64,000 nucleotides of DNA, taken from contig NZ_JAESVP010000002.1 of NCBI RefSeq assembly GCF_016765795.1, positions 186,001 through 250,000 of the forward strand, read 5' to 3'. The notes under the pieces were generated by a model, which saw only the letters and a list, made by a program, of their open reading frames with translations, searched no databases and was not told where the DNA came from. The stretch's first letter is position 1. Every line of letters starts with the position of its first letter. The translations under genes were made by a program, and so were the position numbers. Source of the DNA: Fuscibacter oryzae. Lineage in GTDB: Bacteria > Pseudomonadota > Alphaproteobacteria > Rhodobacterales > Rhodobacteraceae. This document shows, piece after piece, positions 32,724-41,861 of the stretch.

Positions 32724-34001
32724 TTGCCCTTTGACCAGACGCCCGCCCAAAGCATTGCCATCATCGGCGGCGGCATCTCTGGCCTGTCAGCGGCCTGGGC
32801 GCTGTCGGGGATACACCGGGTCACGGTCTATGAGGCAGAGCCGCGTCTGGGCGGTCATGCCCGCACGGTGATGGCGGGGCTGCGGGGCGATCAGCCGGTT
32901 GATACCGGGTTCATCGTGTTCAACTATGCCAATTACCCGCATCTGACGGGCCTCTTTCGCGATCTGGATGTGCCGGTCGAACGCAGCGACATGAGCTTTG
33001 GTGTTTCCATCGGCGGGGGGCGGTTGGAATATGCGCTGGCCTCGGTCAACGGGTTGTTCGGCCAACGCTCCAATGCGGCGAACCCGCGGTTCTGGGGCAT
33101 GCTGCGCGACATCATGCGGTTCAATGCGCGGGCCGGGGCCGAGGCGGCGGACCCCAGCCTGACCATCGACCAGTTGCTGGCGCGGCTGGGGGTGGGGCGG
33201 TGGTTTCGCGACTATTACCTTTACCCCATCTGCGGGGCGATCTGGTCCACGCCGACGCAGGCGATTGGCGGCTTTCCGGCACAGGCGCTGGTGCGGTTTA
33301 TGGGCAATCATGCGTTGATGTCGCCCACCGGTCAGCACCAGTGGTGGACGGTGACAGGCGGCAGTGCGGCCTATGTCAGCCGTCTGACCGGGGCGCTGGC
33401 CGCGCGCGGGGTTGACCTGCGCCCTGCCACCCCGGTGCAGCGCGTGGTGCGCGATGCGGACGGCGTTACCCTGCACACCGCGCAGGATGAGCCGCGCCGC
33501 TTTGATCAGGTGATCTTTGCCACCCATGCCGATGTGACCCTGCGCCTTTTGGCCCAACCCAGCCCGGCAGAGCAGGCGACCCTTGGCGCGATCCGCTTTC
33601 AGGACAACCACACCGTTCTGCACCGCGATCCGGGCTTTATGCCGCGCCGGAAGGCGTGCTGGAGTTCGTGGGTCTACAGCACCGACAGTCTGCTCCCCGC
33701 CGATACGCCACTGGGTGTGACCTATTGGATGAACCGCCTGCAAAACATCCCCGAGAGTGACCCGCTGTTTGTCACGCTGAACCCGGCGCGGCCGATCCGC
33801 GACGATCTGGTTTACGATCAGGTGACCTTTCGCCATCCGGTGTTTGACCATGCCGCCTTGGCGGCGCAGGGGCGGCTGGCCGGGTTGCAGGGGCAAAACC
33901 GCAGTTGGTTTGCTGGGGCCTGGATGCGCAACGGCTTTCACGAAGATGGGTTTGCCAGCGCCCTGCGCGTGGCCCGGCGGCTGGCGCCGGTTCTGGCATG
34001 A
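32724..34001 (+). CDS. FAD-dependent oxidoreductase of the RpoE regulon (UfaD-like)
   Basis: 425 residues. The N-terminal FAD-binding motif is IIGGGISGLSAAWAL followed by VYEAEPRLGGHARTV, the amine-oxidase/desaturase superfamily type. The GGxxRTV-type second motif (here LGGHARTV) is clear. The start is TTG with GGAG 8 bases upstream. In R. sphaeroides a protein of this kind next to rpoE-chrR (UfaD, as I recall) takes part in making furan fatty acids from methylated phospholipid acyl chains. I infer the same type of role here from the DUF1365 and cfa neighbours, not from active-site evidence. Confidence 0.85.
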   Translation: MPFDQTPAQSIAIIGGGISGLSAAWALSGIHRVTVYEAEPRLGGHARTVMAGLRGDQPVDTGFIVFNYANYPHLTGLFRDLDVPVERSDMSFGVSIGGGRLEYALASVNGLFGQRSNAANPRFWGMLRDIMRFNARAGAEAADPSLTIDQLLARLGVGRWFRDYYLYPICGAIWSTPTQAIGGFPAQALVRFMGNHALMSPTGQHQWWTVTGGSAAYVSRLTGALAARGVDLRPATPVQRVVRDADGVTLHTAQDEPRRFDQVIFATHADVTLRLLAQPSPAEQATLGAIRFQDNHTVLHRDPGFMPRRKACWSSWVYSTDSLLPADTPLGVTYWMNRLQNIPESDPLFVTLNPARPIRDDLVYDQVTFRHPVFDHAALAAQGRLAGLQGQNRSWFAGAWMRNGFHEDGFASALRVARRLAPVLA

Positions 34002-34777
34002 GGGGGCTGGCGGCAAGCCTTGCGGCGGGCGAGGTGCGGCGCATCCCGGCCCAAACCACCCATGCCCGGCGCGGGGGCATTCGCCATGCCTTCCGCTATC
34101 ATGTTGATTACATGATCCTGTGCCCCGAAACGGCACGCCCGCGCCAACTGTTTTCAATCGACCGTTTGAATCTGGCTTCGTTTCACAGCCGCGACCATGG
34201 CGGCCCGCGCGGGCAGGGGCGCGGTGCGGCTTGGGCGAGAGAGGTGCTGGGCGAGGCGGGGCTGGATACTGCGGGGCTGACCATCGCGCTGATCACCCAG
34301 CCGCGCCTGTTGGGCCTGTGGTTCACGCCCGTCAGTTTTTGGCTGGCGCTGTGTGGCGATGACCTGCTGGCCGTGATTGCCGAGGTGAACAACACCTTCG
34401 GCCACCGCCACAGCTATCTGTGCCACCTGCCGGATTTTGCGCCCATCACCCCGCAGGATGAGATGGTGGCGCAAAAGGTGTTCTACGTCTCGCCATTTCA
34501 GCGCATCGCGGGCAGCTATCGGTTCCACTTTGATCTGCGGCCAGACCGCTTTGGCGTGCGGATCGCCCAGATCGACGGGGCAGAGGGGCTGATTGCCACG
34601 ATGACCGGCCCCATCACCCCCCTGCGCAGCCGTGACCTGCTGGCCAGCCTGATCCGCCGCCCCGGCGGGGCCGCGCGGGTGCTGACGCTGATCTTTTGGA
34701 ACGCGCTGCGGCTGCGGCTGAAAGGCGCGCGGTATCAAAGCCCACCCCCTCCACCCGCTCAGGAAATCAGCCGCTGA
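33998..34777 (+). CDS. DUF1365 family protein
   Basis: 259 residues. The family pattern is present: TTHARRGGIRHAFRYHVDYMILCPE, SIDRLNLASFHSRDHG, LITQPRLLGLWFTPVSFWLAL, AEVNNTFGHRHSYL and QKVFYVSPFQRIAGSYRFHF. The biochemical role is unknown. DUF1365 genes lie almost always beside an FAD oxidoreductase and a cfa-like methylase, as here, which points to acyl-chain modification. The ATG overlaps the preceding stop (ATGA). In R. sphaeroides a neighbour of rpoE-chrR is needed for normal ChrR turnover, but I cannot confirm it is this family. Confidence 0.92.
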   Translation: MRGLAASLAAGEVRRIPAQTTHARRGGIRHAFRYHVDYMILCPETARPRQLFSIDRLNLASFHSRDHGGPRGQGRGAAWAREVLGEAGLDTAGLTIALITQPRLLGLWFTPVSFWLALCGDDLLAVIAEVNNTFGHRHSYLCHLPDFAPITPQDEMVAQKVFYVSPFQRIAGSYRFHFDLRPDRFGVRIAQIDGAEGLIATMTGPITPLRSRDLLASLIRRPGGAARVLTLIFWNALRLRLKGARYQSPPPPPAQEISR

Positions 34778-35937
34778 TGATGTTTGCGACCAACCTTATG
34801 AAAACCCGCTTTCTGTCCTCGCTGGAAGGGCTGCGCCACGGTACGCTGGTGCTGACCACGCCGGAGGGGCAGGTGCATCGTTTTGGGGCTGGGCCAGAGG
34901 TGGACCTTACCATCCGTGATTGGTCTCTGCTGCCCCTGCTTCTGACGCGGGGCGAGATTGGTCTGGGAGAGGGCTATGTTGCCGGCCTGTGGGAGACCAG
35001 CAGCATTGAGGCGCTGATCACCCTTGCCCTGCGCAATTTTGACCACCTGCAAGGCTGGGCCACACCGGGATGGTGGAGCCGGATCAAGCTGCACCTCTTG
35101 GGCCGGGTGCTGCGGCCCAACAGCTTGCGCGGGGCGGGGCGCAACATCCGGGCGCACTACGATGTGGGCAATGAATTCTACCAGCTTTGGCTGGACCGGG
35201 GGATGACCTATTCCTCGGCCCTGTTTGCCCCCGGTGAAACCGATCTGGCCCGTGCGCAAGATGCGAAATACGACCGCATTCTTGGCCGTTTGGGGCAGGG
35301 GGAACGCGTGCTTGAAATCGGCTGCGGCTGGGGCGGGTTTGCCGAGCGCGCGGCGGAAACCGGGCGGCATGTGACCGCCATCACCCTGTCGCCCAGCCAA
35401 AAGGGCTATGCCGATGCACGGCTTGACGGGCGGGCCGATGTGCGGTTGCAAGACTATCGCAGCGTCACGGGCCGGTTTGACAACATCGTGTCCATCGAGA
35501 TGATCGAGGCGGTGGGAGAGGCCTATTGGCCGATCTATTTCGCCAAGCTGAAGGACAGCCTTGCCGAAGGCGGCCGTGCCGTGCTGCAGGCCATCACCGT
35601 GCCGGATGCCGAATTCTCGGTCTATCGCAAGACCACCGACTACATCCGCCACTATACCTTTCCCGGCGGCATGTTGCCCTGCAACGCTGCAATGGCCGAT
35701 CAGGCCCGGCGCGCGGGGTTGCAGATGGTGGGCAGCTTTGCCTTCGGGCAAGACTATGCCCGCACCTGCCGGATCTGGGGCGAGAACCTGCAAGCCGTTG
35801 CCCCCAAGCTGGCGCGGCTGGGGTTTGACGACAGATTCCGGCGCAACTGGCTGTATTATCTGGGCAGTTGCGCCGGGGCCTTTGCAACGGGCCGCGCGGA
35901 TGTGGTGCAGGTGGAGTTTGCCCACGCCCAAAGGTGA
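34777..35937 (+). CDS. cfa: Cyclopropane-fatty-acid synthase family methyltransferase
   Basis: 386 residues. It is an S-adenosylmethionine-dependent enzyme acting on unsaturated phospholipid acyl chains. The SAM motif I is VLEIGCGWGGFAERAA. The family segments NIRAHYDVGNEFYQLWLD, MTYSSALF, SIEMIEAVGEAYWP and YIRHYTFPGGMLP are present. Some members methylate without forming a cyclopropane ring (CfaA/UfaM type). The ATG shares a base with the DUF1365 stop. It is the last gene of the operon driven by the RpoE-type promoter. Confidence 0.95.
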   Translation: MMFATNLMKTRFLSSLEGLRHGTLVLTTPEGQVHRFGAGPEVDLTIRDWSLLPLLLTRGEIGLGEGYVAGLWETSSIEALITLALRNFDHLQGWATPGWWSRIKLHLLGRVLRPNSLRGAGRNIRAHYDVGNEFYQLWLDRGMTYSSALFAPGETDLARAQDAKYDRILGRLGQGERVLEIGCGWGGFAERAAETGRHVTAITLSPSQKGYADARLDGRADVRLQDYRSVTGRFDNIVSIEMIEAVGEAYWPIYFAKLKDSLAEGGRAVLQAITVPDAEFSVYRKTTDYIRHYTFPGGMLPCNAAMADQARRAGLQMVGSFAFGQDYARTCRIWGENLQAVAPKLARLGFDDRFRRNWLYYLGSCAGAFATGRADVVQVEFAHAQR

Positions 35938-36261
35938 TTTACCGCCTCGCATGGCGTCCGAATTGGCGAAGGCCATCGCCTTTGCCACGCGGTGAAGGGG
36001 CAAGTTGCACGGTCGGGCCCATAAGGCCCGGCCAGCGCCCGCCCCGCCATCGGCGGGCGCTTCTCGCCCGCCGGGGGTGATGAGGGGTGAGAAACGTGCC
36101 AGTGGCACGTTTCCCCGAAGAACGCCGCGCCCGTGGCGCGGCTGGGTGGCACTGGCCTCTCCGAAGGTTCTTGCCGAACTGTCTCTTGTGGAAACCGCAC
36201 GCACGGGCGGGGAAACGCAGGGCGTTTCCTGATCCGCCCGAACCGACCGCAGGGGCTGATT
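35938..36261. other. Convergent spacer with at least six hairpins
   Basis: No gene is seen between the converging cfa and purU genes. Inverted repeats: 35965-35986 (9 bp, one wobble pair), 36014-36030 (CGGGCC), 36034-36061 (AGCGCCCGCC, 10 bp), 36092-36112 (AAACGTGCC, loop AGT), 36124-36142 (GCCGCGCC, loop CGT) and 36211-36229 (GGAAACGC, loop AGG). Most have three-base loops. They could act together as a bidirectional transcription stop. No clear T-run follows any of them. Confidence 0.6.
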
Positions 36262-37146
36262 TCAGCCCATCCGCTCGCTGGCATAGCTGCCGGGGCTGGC
36301 GGGGAAGACCACCGTCTTGTTGCCGTTCTGGAACACGCGGTGGTGGATGTGGGCGTGGATCGCGCGGCTAAGAACCTGCGCCTCTACATCCCGACCAAGG
36401 CTGACGTAATCCTCAGCCGATTGGGCATGGGTGATGCGCACGATATCCTGTTCGATGATCGGGCCTTCGTCCAGATCGGCGGTCACATAGTGGGCAGTTG
36501 CCCCGATCAGCTTGACCCCCCGCTCATAGGCCTGCTTGTAAGGGTTGGCCCCCTTGAACGATGGCAGGAAGGAATGGTGGATGTTGATGATCCGCCCCGA
36601 CATGCGCTGACAGAAGGCATCGGACAGAACCTGCATATAGCGCGCCAGAACCACCAGTTCGGCACCCGATTCATCGACGAGGTTCAGCAGACGCTTTTCC
36701 GCCTCGGGCTTGTTTTCCTTGGTCACCTTGATGTGGTGGAACGGCAGGTCGTGGTTCACCACCACCTTCTGATAGGTCAGGTGGTTCGACACCACGCCGA
36801 CAATATCCACCGGCAGCGCGCCGATCTTCCAACGATACAGCAGGTCGTTCAGGCAATGGCCAAAGTTCGACACCATCAGCAGCACCTTCATGCGGTGCGC
36901 GCCGTCATCGATGGCCCAGGTCATGCCGAACGGGTCTGCCACGGCGGCGAACCCGTCGCGCAGCGCGGCCAGCGAAGCCCCGGTTTCCGACCGAAAGGTG
37001 ATGCGGGTGAAAAACTGGCCGGTCAGCTCATCATCGAACTGCGAGGCGTCGGTGATGTTGCAGCCCTGTTCGGACAGATAGGTGGTAATGGCCGCAACGA
37101 TCCCGCGGCGCGAGGTGCATTGCACGGTCAGGACATAGGCGGTCAT
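36262..37146 (-). CDS. purU: Formyltetrahydrofolate deformylase
   Basis: 294 residues. It hydrolyses 10-formyltetrahydrofolate to formate and tetrahydrofolate. The N-terminal ACT domain (VLTVQCTSRRGIVAAITTYLSEQGCNI) is followed by the formyltransferase-like domain. Catalytic residues are Asn-His in INIHHSFLPSFKGA and Asp in DLDEGPIIEQD. The HGH-type segment here reads SNFGHCLNDLLYRW, as in PurU. It is a single gene with a 190-base upstream region. Confidence 0.97.
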   Translation of the reverse strand: MTAYVLTVQCTSRRGIVAAITTYLSEQGCNITDASQFDDELTGQFFTRITFRSETGASLAALRDGFAAVADPFGMTWAIDDGAHRMKVLLMVSNFGHCLNDLLYRWKIGALPVDIVGVVSNHLTYQKVVVNHDLPFHHIKVTKENKPEAEKRLLNLVDESGAELVVLARYMQVLSDAFCQRMSGRIINIHHSFLPSFKGANPYKQAYERGVKLIGATAHYVTADLDEGPIIEQDIVRITHAQSAEDYVSLGRDVEAQVLSRAIHAHIHHRVFQNGNKTVVFPASPGSYASERMG

Positions 37147-37335
37147 GCCGGTTTTCCTTTCAGATTCCTGTTACAAGTCGGCAGTTTGTCTGCCAGAGCT
37201 TGCGGGCGAGGCTTGGGTGGCGCGTTGGCCCATGTCAATCCATGGGTCAAAAAACAAAGGGTGAAAAGCGACGCAAATTTGCCGCCTTTCACCAATTGCC
37301 GATTGTTTCGGCACATCCCGTCGCCAATCGGAAAC

Positions 37336-40300
37336 TTATCCCTGCCGCGTGACCTTTTTCACCAGCACATAAAGGGCGGGCACCATGAACAACGCGATCA
37401 CGGTCGAGGCGACCATCCCCCCCAGCACCCCGATGCCGATGGCATGCTGCGCCGCCGCCCCGGCCCCGTTGGCCAAGGCCAGCGGCAACACCCCCAGCGC
37501 AAAGGCGAAAGAGGTCATCAGGATCGGGCGCAGGCGAATTTCTGCCGCCTTGCGGGTGGCCTCCATCATGCCGACGCCCTGTTTGCGTAAGGATTCGGCA
37601 AATTCGACGATCAGAATGGCGTTTCGCGCGGCAAGGCCGATGGTGGTCAGCAGGCCCACCTTGAAATAGACGTCATTCGACTGGCCAAAGGCCCAAGCCG
37701 CGACCAGCGCGCCCAAGATGCCCACCGGCACCGCCAGCATCACGGCAAAGGGCACCGTCCAGCTTTCGTAAAGGGCTGCAAGGCACAGGAACACCACCAG
37801 CCCCGACATGGCGAAGAGCAGGGGGGCCTGATTGCCCGCAAGCTGTTCCTGATAGGACAGCCCGGTCCAGGCGATGCCGTAGCCGCCGGGCACCTCTTTC
37901 ACCAGTTCGGCGATCTTGGCCATCGCCTTGCCCGTGGAAACCCCGTCCGCCGGGTTGGCGGAAATGGAAATCGCCCGCGTGCCGCCATAGCTGTCCAGCG
38001 AGGGCGAGCTTTCGGTCCAGACCTTGTTCATGAAGGCGGAAAAGGGCACCATTTCGCCCGCGCTGTTGCGCGCGGTCCAACTGTCGATCTGTTCGGGCTG
38101 CATCCGCCATTCGGGGGCGCCTTGCACGATGACCGGGCGCAGCTCGGTTCCCAGTTGGAAATCATTGACTTGCGACCCCGAGAAGATGACCGACAGCATC
38201 GCATTCACATTGCTGACGGTTAGGCCCATGGCGCGGGCCTTTTCCTGATCGATGTCCAGTTTCAAGGACGGGCGGCGGTTCGGTTCCTGCCCCCGGAAAC
38301 CTGATGCCACCCCTGCCGCTTCGGCCCGCGCCACCAGATCTTGCGCGGCATCTTCCAGCGCTGCCTGCCCGCTGCCCGCCTGATCGATCAGGTAGAATGA
38401 AATCCCGGCGTTCTGGCCCAGGCCCTGAATTTGTGGCGGCTGCATGAAGGTGATGTTGCCCGCCCGGTGGCCGCGGAACCGCTGGGTGCCCGCCTGTTGC
38501 AGCATCGCCGCCGTCAGGCCGGGGCGGTCTGCGAATGCCTTGAGCTTGACGAACACCATCGCCGTATTCTGCCCGCCGCCGCCAAAGGAAAAGCCAAGCG
38601 CAGTCATCACGCTGTCCACGCTGGCCTTTTCGTCGGTCAGCAACCAGTCCTGCACCTCGGTTGCCACCGCCGCCGTTTGCGCGGTGGTCGATCCTTCGGC
38701 CAGCCGCAGCATGACCATCAGCACACCCTGATCTTCTTGCGGAACAAAGGAGGAGGGCAGGCGCTGGAACAGCAGTCCCGCACCCCCGCCGATACCCAAA
38801 AGCAGAACCAGCATCAGCAGGGGCTTTTTCATCGCGGCCCATGCAATGCTGCCATAGCTGCGGGTCGCCCCGTCCAGCCCCCGGTTGAACCCCCGCGCAA
38901 AGGCGTTGCCGCCGCCATGCGCCCGCCGTTTCAACAGCGCGGCACACATCGCAGGCGTCAGGATCAGCGCAACGGCCAGCGACAGGATCATGGCCGAGAT
39001 GATGGTGACCGAGAACTGGCGGTAAATCACCCCGGTTGATCCGGTCATGAAGGCCATGGGTAAAAACACCGCCGACAAGACAAGCACGATGCCCACCAGC
39101 GCCGAGGTGATCTGCTGCATCGACCGGCGCGTCGCCTCCAGCGGGTCAAGGTGGTCCTCCTCCATCACCCGTTCTACGTTTTCCACCACGACGATGGCGT
39201 CATCGACCAAAAGGCCGATGGCCAGCACAAGGGCGAACATGGTCAGCGTGTTGATCGAAAAGCCGAAGACCGCCAGCACGCCAAAGGTGCCCAGCAGCAC
39301 GACCGGCACGGCGATGGTTGGGATGATGGTCGCCCGCCAGCTTTGCAGAAAGATCAGGATGACAAGGAACACCAGACCCACCGCCTCAAACAGGGTGTGA
39401 TAAACCTTTTCGATGGACTGTTCGATAAAGGGCGAGGTGTCATAGGGATAGGCGATGTCAACGCCTTCGGGCAGGGCGGGCTTGATACTGTCCAGGACCG
39501 CGCGCACCCGGTTGGCGGTTTCAACCGCATTCGCGCCAGAGGTCAGAGTAACCGAGAAACCGGCGGCATTCGCGCCGTTCAGCAGCGCCGAGGCACCATA
39601 GCTTTCGGTGCCAATCTCAATCCTTGCCACATCGCCCAACAGAACGCGGGCACCGTCTTGCTCGCCCTTCAACTGAATGCGGGCGAATTGGTCCACGGTC
39701 GAAAGCTGGGTCTGCGCCGACAGCGCCACGGTCAATTGCTGACCCGGCACCACCGGCTGTGCGCCCAGTGAGCCCACTGAAACCGTCGAGTTCTGATCCG
39801 CGATGGCCGAGGAAATATCCGCCGTGGTGATCTGGTATTCCGCCATCTTGATCGGGTCCAGCCAGACCCGCATCGCATAGCCCGAGGAAAAGCTGTCGAT
39901 CGATCCCACGCCATCGGTGCGCAGCACCGCATCTTCGATCAGCTGCCCGGTCAGATCGCCCAGTTCCACCGTCGAATAGCGCCCGTCTTTTGACACCAGC
40001 GCGCCGACCATCAGAGAAGATTCGCCACTGCGCGCGACCGAGATGCCGCGCTGCACCACGGTATCGGGCAAACTGTTCTGAACCCGTTGCAGCTTGTTCT
40101 GGACCAGCATCTGCGCGGTGTCAGGGTCGGTTGCATCCGAAAATGTCATCGCCACCTGCGACCGCCCCGTGGCGCTGGAGGTGGCGGTCATGAACAACAG
40201 GCCGTCCAGCCCGGTCATCCCGTTCTGGATGACCGAAGTGACCGAGTTTTCCGTCACCTCTGCCGAAGCGCCGGGGTAATTGGCGGTGATGGTCACGCGG

Positions 40301-40422
40301 GTGGGCGCGATGTCGGGGTATTGTTCAATCGGCAGGGTCATCAGCCCCCAGGTGCCGAACAGCATGGTGACAATGGCGATGACCCAGGCAAAGACGGGGC
40401 GGGTGATAAAAAACTGCGCCAC
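37336..40422 (-). CDS. RND multidrug efflux permease (HAE1, AcrB type)
   Basis: 1028 residues, the usual AcrB length. The start FFITRPVFAWVIAIV, the ITANYPGASAEVTENSVT porter segment and the proton-relay helix with LAIGLLVDDAIVVVENVERVM (Asp pair in VDD) identify the HAE1 family. The second internal repeat ends RLRPILMTSFAFALGVLPLAL. GTG is the start, 4 bases after the adaptor stop, so the pair is one operon. It exports lipophilic drugs or metabolites across both membranes with an outer-membrane channel. No TolC-like gene is adjacent. Confidence 0.97.
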   Translation of the reverse strand: MAQFFITRPVFAWVIAIVTMLFGTWGLMTLPIEQYPDIAPTRVTITANYPGASAEVTENSVTSVIQNGMTGLDGLLFMTATSSATGRSQVAMTFSDATDPDTAQMLVQNKLQRVQNSLPDTVVQRGISVARSGESSLMVGALVSKDGRYSTVELGDLTGQLIEDAVLRTDGVGSIDSFSSGYAMRVWLDPIKMAEYQITTADISSAIADQNSTVSVGSLGAQPVVPGQQLTVALSAQTQLSTVDQFARIQLKGEQDGARVLLGDVARIEIGTESYGASALLNGANAAGFSVTLTSGANAVETANRVRAVLDSIKPALPEGVDIAYPYDTSPFIEQSIEKVYHTLFEAVGLVFLVILIFLQSWRATIIPTIAVPVVLLGTFGVLAVFGFSINTLTMFALVLAIGLLVDDAIVVVENVERVMEEDHLDPLEATRRSMQQITSALVGIVLVLSAVFLPMAFMTGSTGVIYRQFSVTIISAMILSLAVALILTPAMCAALLKRRAHGGGNAFARGFNRGLDGATRSYGSIAWAAMKKPLLMLVLLLGIGGGAGLLFQRLPSSFVPQEDQGVLMVMLRLAEGSTTAQTAAVATEVQDWLLTDEKASVDSVMTALGFSFGGGGQNTAMVFVKLKAFADRPGLTAAMLQQAGTQRFRGHRAGNITFMQPPQIQGLGQNAGISFYLIDQAGSGQAALEDAAQDLVARAEAAGVASGFRGQEPNRRPSLKLDIDQEKARAMGLTVSNVNAMLSVIFSGSQVNDFQLGTELRPVIVQGAPEWRMQPEQIDSWTARNSAGEMVPFSAFMNKVWTESSPSLDSYGGTRAISISANPADGVSTGKAMAKIAELVKEVPGGYGIAWTGLSYQEQLAGNQAPLLFAMSGLVVFLCLAALYESWTVPFAVMLAVPVGILGALVAAWAFGQSNDVYFKVGLLTTIGLAARNAILIVEFAESLRKQGVGMMEATRKAAEIRLRPILMTSFAFALGVLPLALANGAGAAAQHAIGIGVLGGMVASTVIALFMVPALYVLVKKVTRQG

Positions 40423-40426
40423 GGGG

Positions 40427-41620
40427 TCAGTTCCCCGCCGCAGTCGTCTTGGTCGGTGCCGGGGCGGCGGCGTCCTGCACCACGCCGTTTGCGTCGATGG
40501 TGGCGGGAACCGGGTCCACCGCCTGCCCGTCGCGCAGGTTGGTGGTGCCGTCGATCAGGATGCGGTCACCCGCCGCCAGCCCGGACTGCACCACCCAGGC
40601 GCTGCCATGGGTGCCGCTTTCGGTCACCACCTGTTTTTTCGCCTTGCCCTCCACCACCAGCCAGACGCTCAGGCTGCCATCACGCTGACGCTGGGCGGCG
40701 CGCTGGGGCACCAGAAAGGCGGTGGTCTGGCCCAGCTTCAGCTCGCCATGCAGGAACATGCCGGGCGCGATCCGCCCGTTGGCATTGCCCACCTCGAACC
40801 GCAGGGTACGGGTGCCGGTGGTGGTGGAAACCGTAGCCCCGGTTGAAACCAGCTTGGCCGCCCCTTCAACGCGCCGCCCGTCATCCAGGATCAGCGTCAG
40901 GTCCGGTTCGCCCAGCGTGACCTCACCCGCCGCCGCCCGCGCCTCGATCCGCAGGCGGGTGGGATAGGGTTCGGTCAGATCGACATGGATCGGATCGACT
41001 TGCACAATCTCGGCCAGCGCCTCTGACTGGTTCTGCGTCACCAGATCGCCAACCGACACCTGCGGCACCCCGACGATGCCGGCAATCGGCGCGCGGATCG
41101 TTGTCCAATCCAACTGCGCCTTGGCCAGTTTCAGGCTGGATTCCGCCGCCCCCAGCGTGGCTTGCGCCTTGAGCAGTGCTGCTTGCGCATCCTCAAAGCC
41201 CGAGCGGCTGGTGGCCGAGCCTTGCAACCGTTCGGCCCGGTCAAACGCCAGCTTTGCAGTGCGGTAATCGGCTTCTGCGCGGGTCCGCTCCGCCTCGGCG
41301 GCAGAAAGAGCAACCTCATAGGTCAGCGGGTCGATCGAGAACAGCGGCGTTCCCGCCGCAACCTCGGTGCCGGGCGCATAAAGGATGGCGGTCAGCGCCC
41401 CGCCCACCCTTGGGCGCACCTGCGTGGCGTTCTGCGCCAGCGCGCGGCCCGTCAGGGTGATGGTCACCGGCACCTGCGAAGCTGCGGCCTCCATATAACC
41501 GGCCTTCGCCGGGGGCTGCGCCGTGCCGCCTTGCTGGGCGTTGATGGGGGCTGCGAGCAGCAGTGGGGCAATCAGGGTCAGGGCGGCAAGGCGACGAAGC
41601 AGTAGCTGGTTACGGGGCAT
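40427..41620 (-). CDS. RND efflux periplasmic adaptor (AcrA type)
   Basis: 397 residues. A signal peptide (LAALTLIAPLLLAAPINAQ) is followed by a lipoyl-like domain split by a coiled-coil hairpin. The pattern VRPRVGGALTAILYAPGTEVAAGTPLFSID, the helical stretch AEAERTRAEADYRTAKLAFDRAERL and the return WTTIRAPIAGIVGVPQVSVGDLV are typical. There is no lipobox, unlike AcrA. The start at 41620 has AAGGA 5 bases upstream. The tail (PAPTKTTAAGN) is low-complexity. Confidence 0.95.
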   Translation of the reverse strand: MPRNQLLLRRLAALTLIAPLLLAAPINAQQGGTAQPPAKAGYMEAAASQVPVTITLTGRALAQNATQVRPRVGGALTAILYAPGTEVAAGTPLFSIDPLTYEVALSAAEAERTRAEADYRTAKLAFDRAERLQGSATSRSGFEDAQAALLKAQATLGAAESSLKLAKAQLDWTTIRAPIAGIVGVPQVSVGDLVTQNQSEALAEIVQVDPIHVDLTEPYPTRLRIEARAAAGEVTLGEPDLTLILDDGRRVEGAAKLVSTGATVSTTTGTRTLRFEVGNANGRIAPGMFLHGELKLGQTTAFLVPQRAAQRQRDGSLSVWLVVEGKAKKQVVTESGTHGSAWVVQSGLAAGDRILIDGTTNLRDGQAVDPVPATIDANGVVQDAAAPAPTKTTAAGN

Positions 41621-41704
41621 GATCATCCTTCGTCGAACATTGCGGTGGCCGATCCGCCCGCAGGGGGATTTTATGGTCTGCCGGGGTGATACGCACATGA
41701 CAAG

Positions 41705-41728
41705 GTGATCCGTCGCAAGCCGGATCAC
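41705..41728. promoter_or_regulatory. Inverted repeat upstream of the RND operon, candidate operator
   Basis: Perfect 8-bp arms GTGATCCG and CGGATCAC separated by 8 bases, centred about 97 bases before the adaptor start. The size and symmetry suit a TetR- or MarR-like dimer. No regulator gene is adjacent, so the partner is unknown. It is not followed by a T-run and is not at a gene end, which argues against a terminator. Confidence 0.45.
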
Positions 41729-41794
41729 AAGCCGTTCAACGCGAAGACTGGATTTGGGTCATGGACCACGGCGGTGGCGCGCAGAAAACAGACA

Positions 41795-41830
41795 GCCCGC
41801 AAGATGCACGGGTTTGCGCATCTTGCGGGC
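41795..41830. terminator. Terminator after the peptide-ABC operon
   Basis: Perfect 13-bp stem (GCCCGCAAGATGC / GCATCTTGCGGGC) with a 10-base loop. It begins about 30 bases beyond the ATPase stop on the minus strand. Read on that strand it is followed by TGTCTGTTTTCTG. Confidence 0.85.
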
Positions 41831-41861
41831 CGGTTTTATGAGGCCTTTTCAGGGGTCCAGT

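Noticed and set aside
36133-37590. Long open frames on the strand opposite real genes (also 7161-8282, 56159-58564, 32787-34157, 11750-12787)
   Set aside because: They mirror clearly identified genes, lack ribosome binding sites and show no family motifs. High GC content makes long antisense open frames common.
41795-41830. The 13-bp dyad as an operator for the RND pump
   Set aside because: It lies just after the peptide-ABC ATPase stop, far from the RND start, and has a T-rich 3' side on the minus strand. It fits a terminator.
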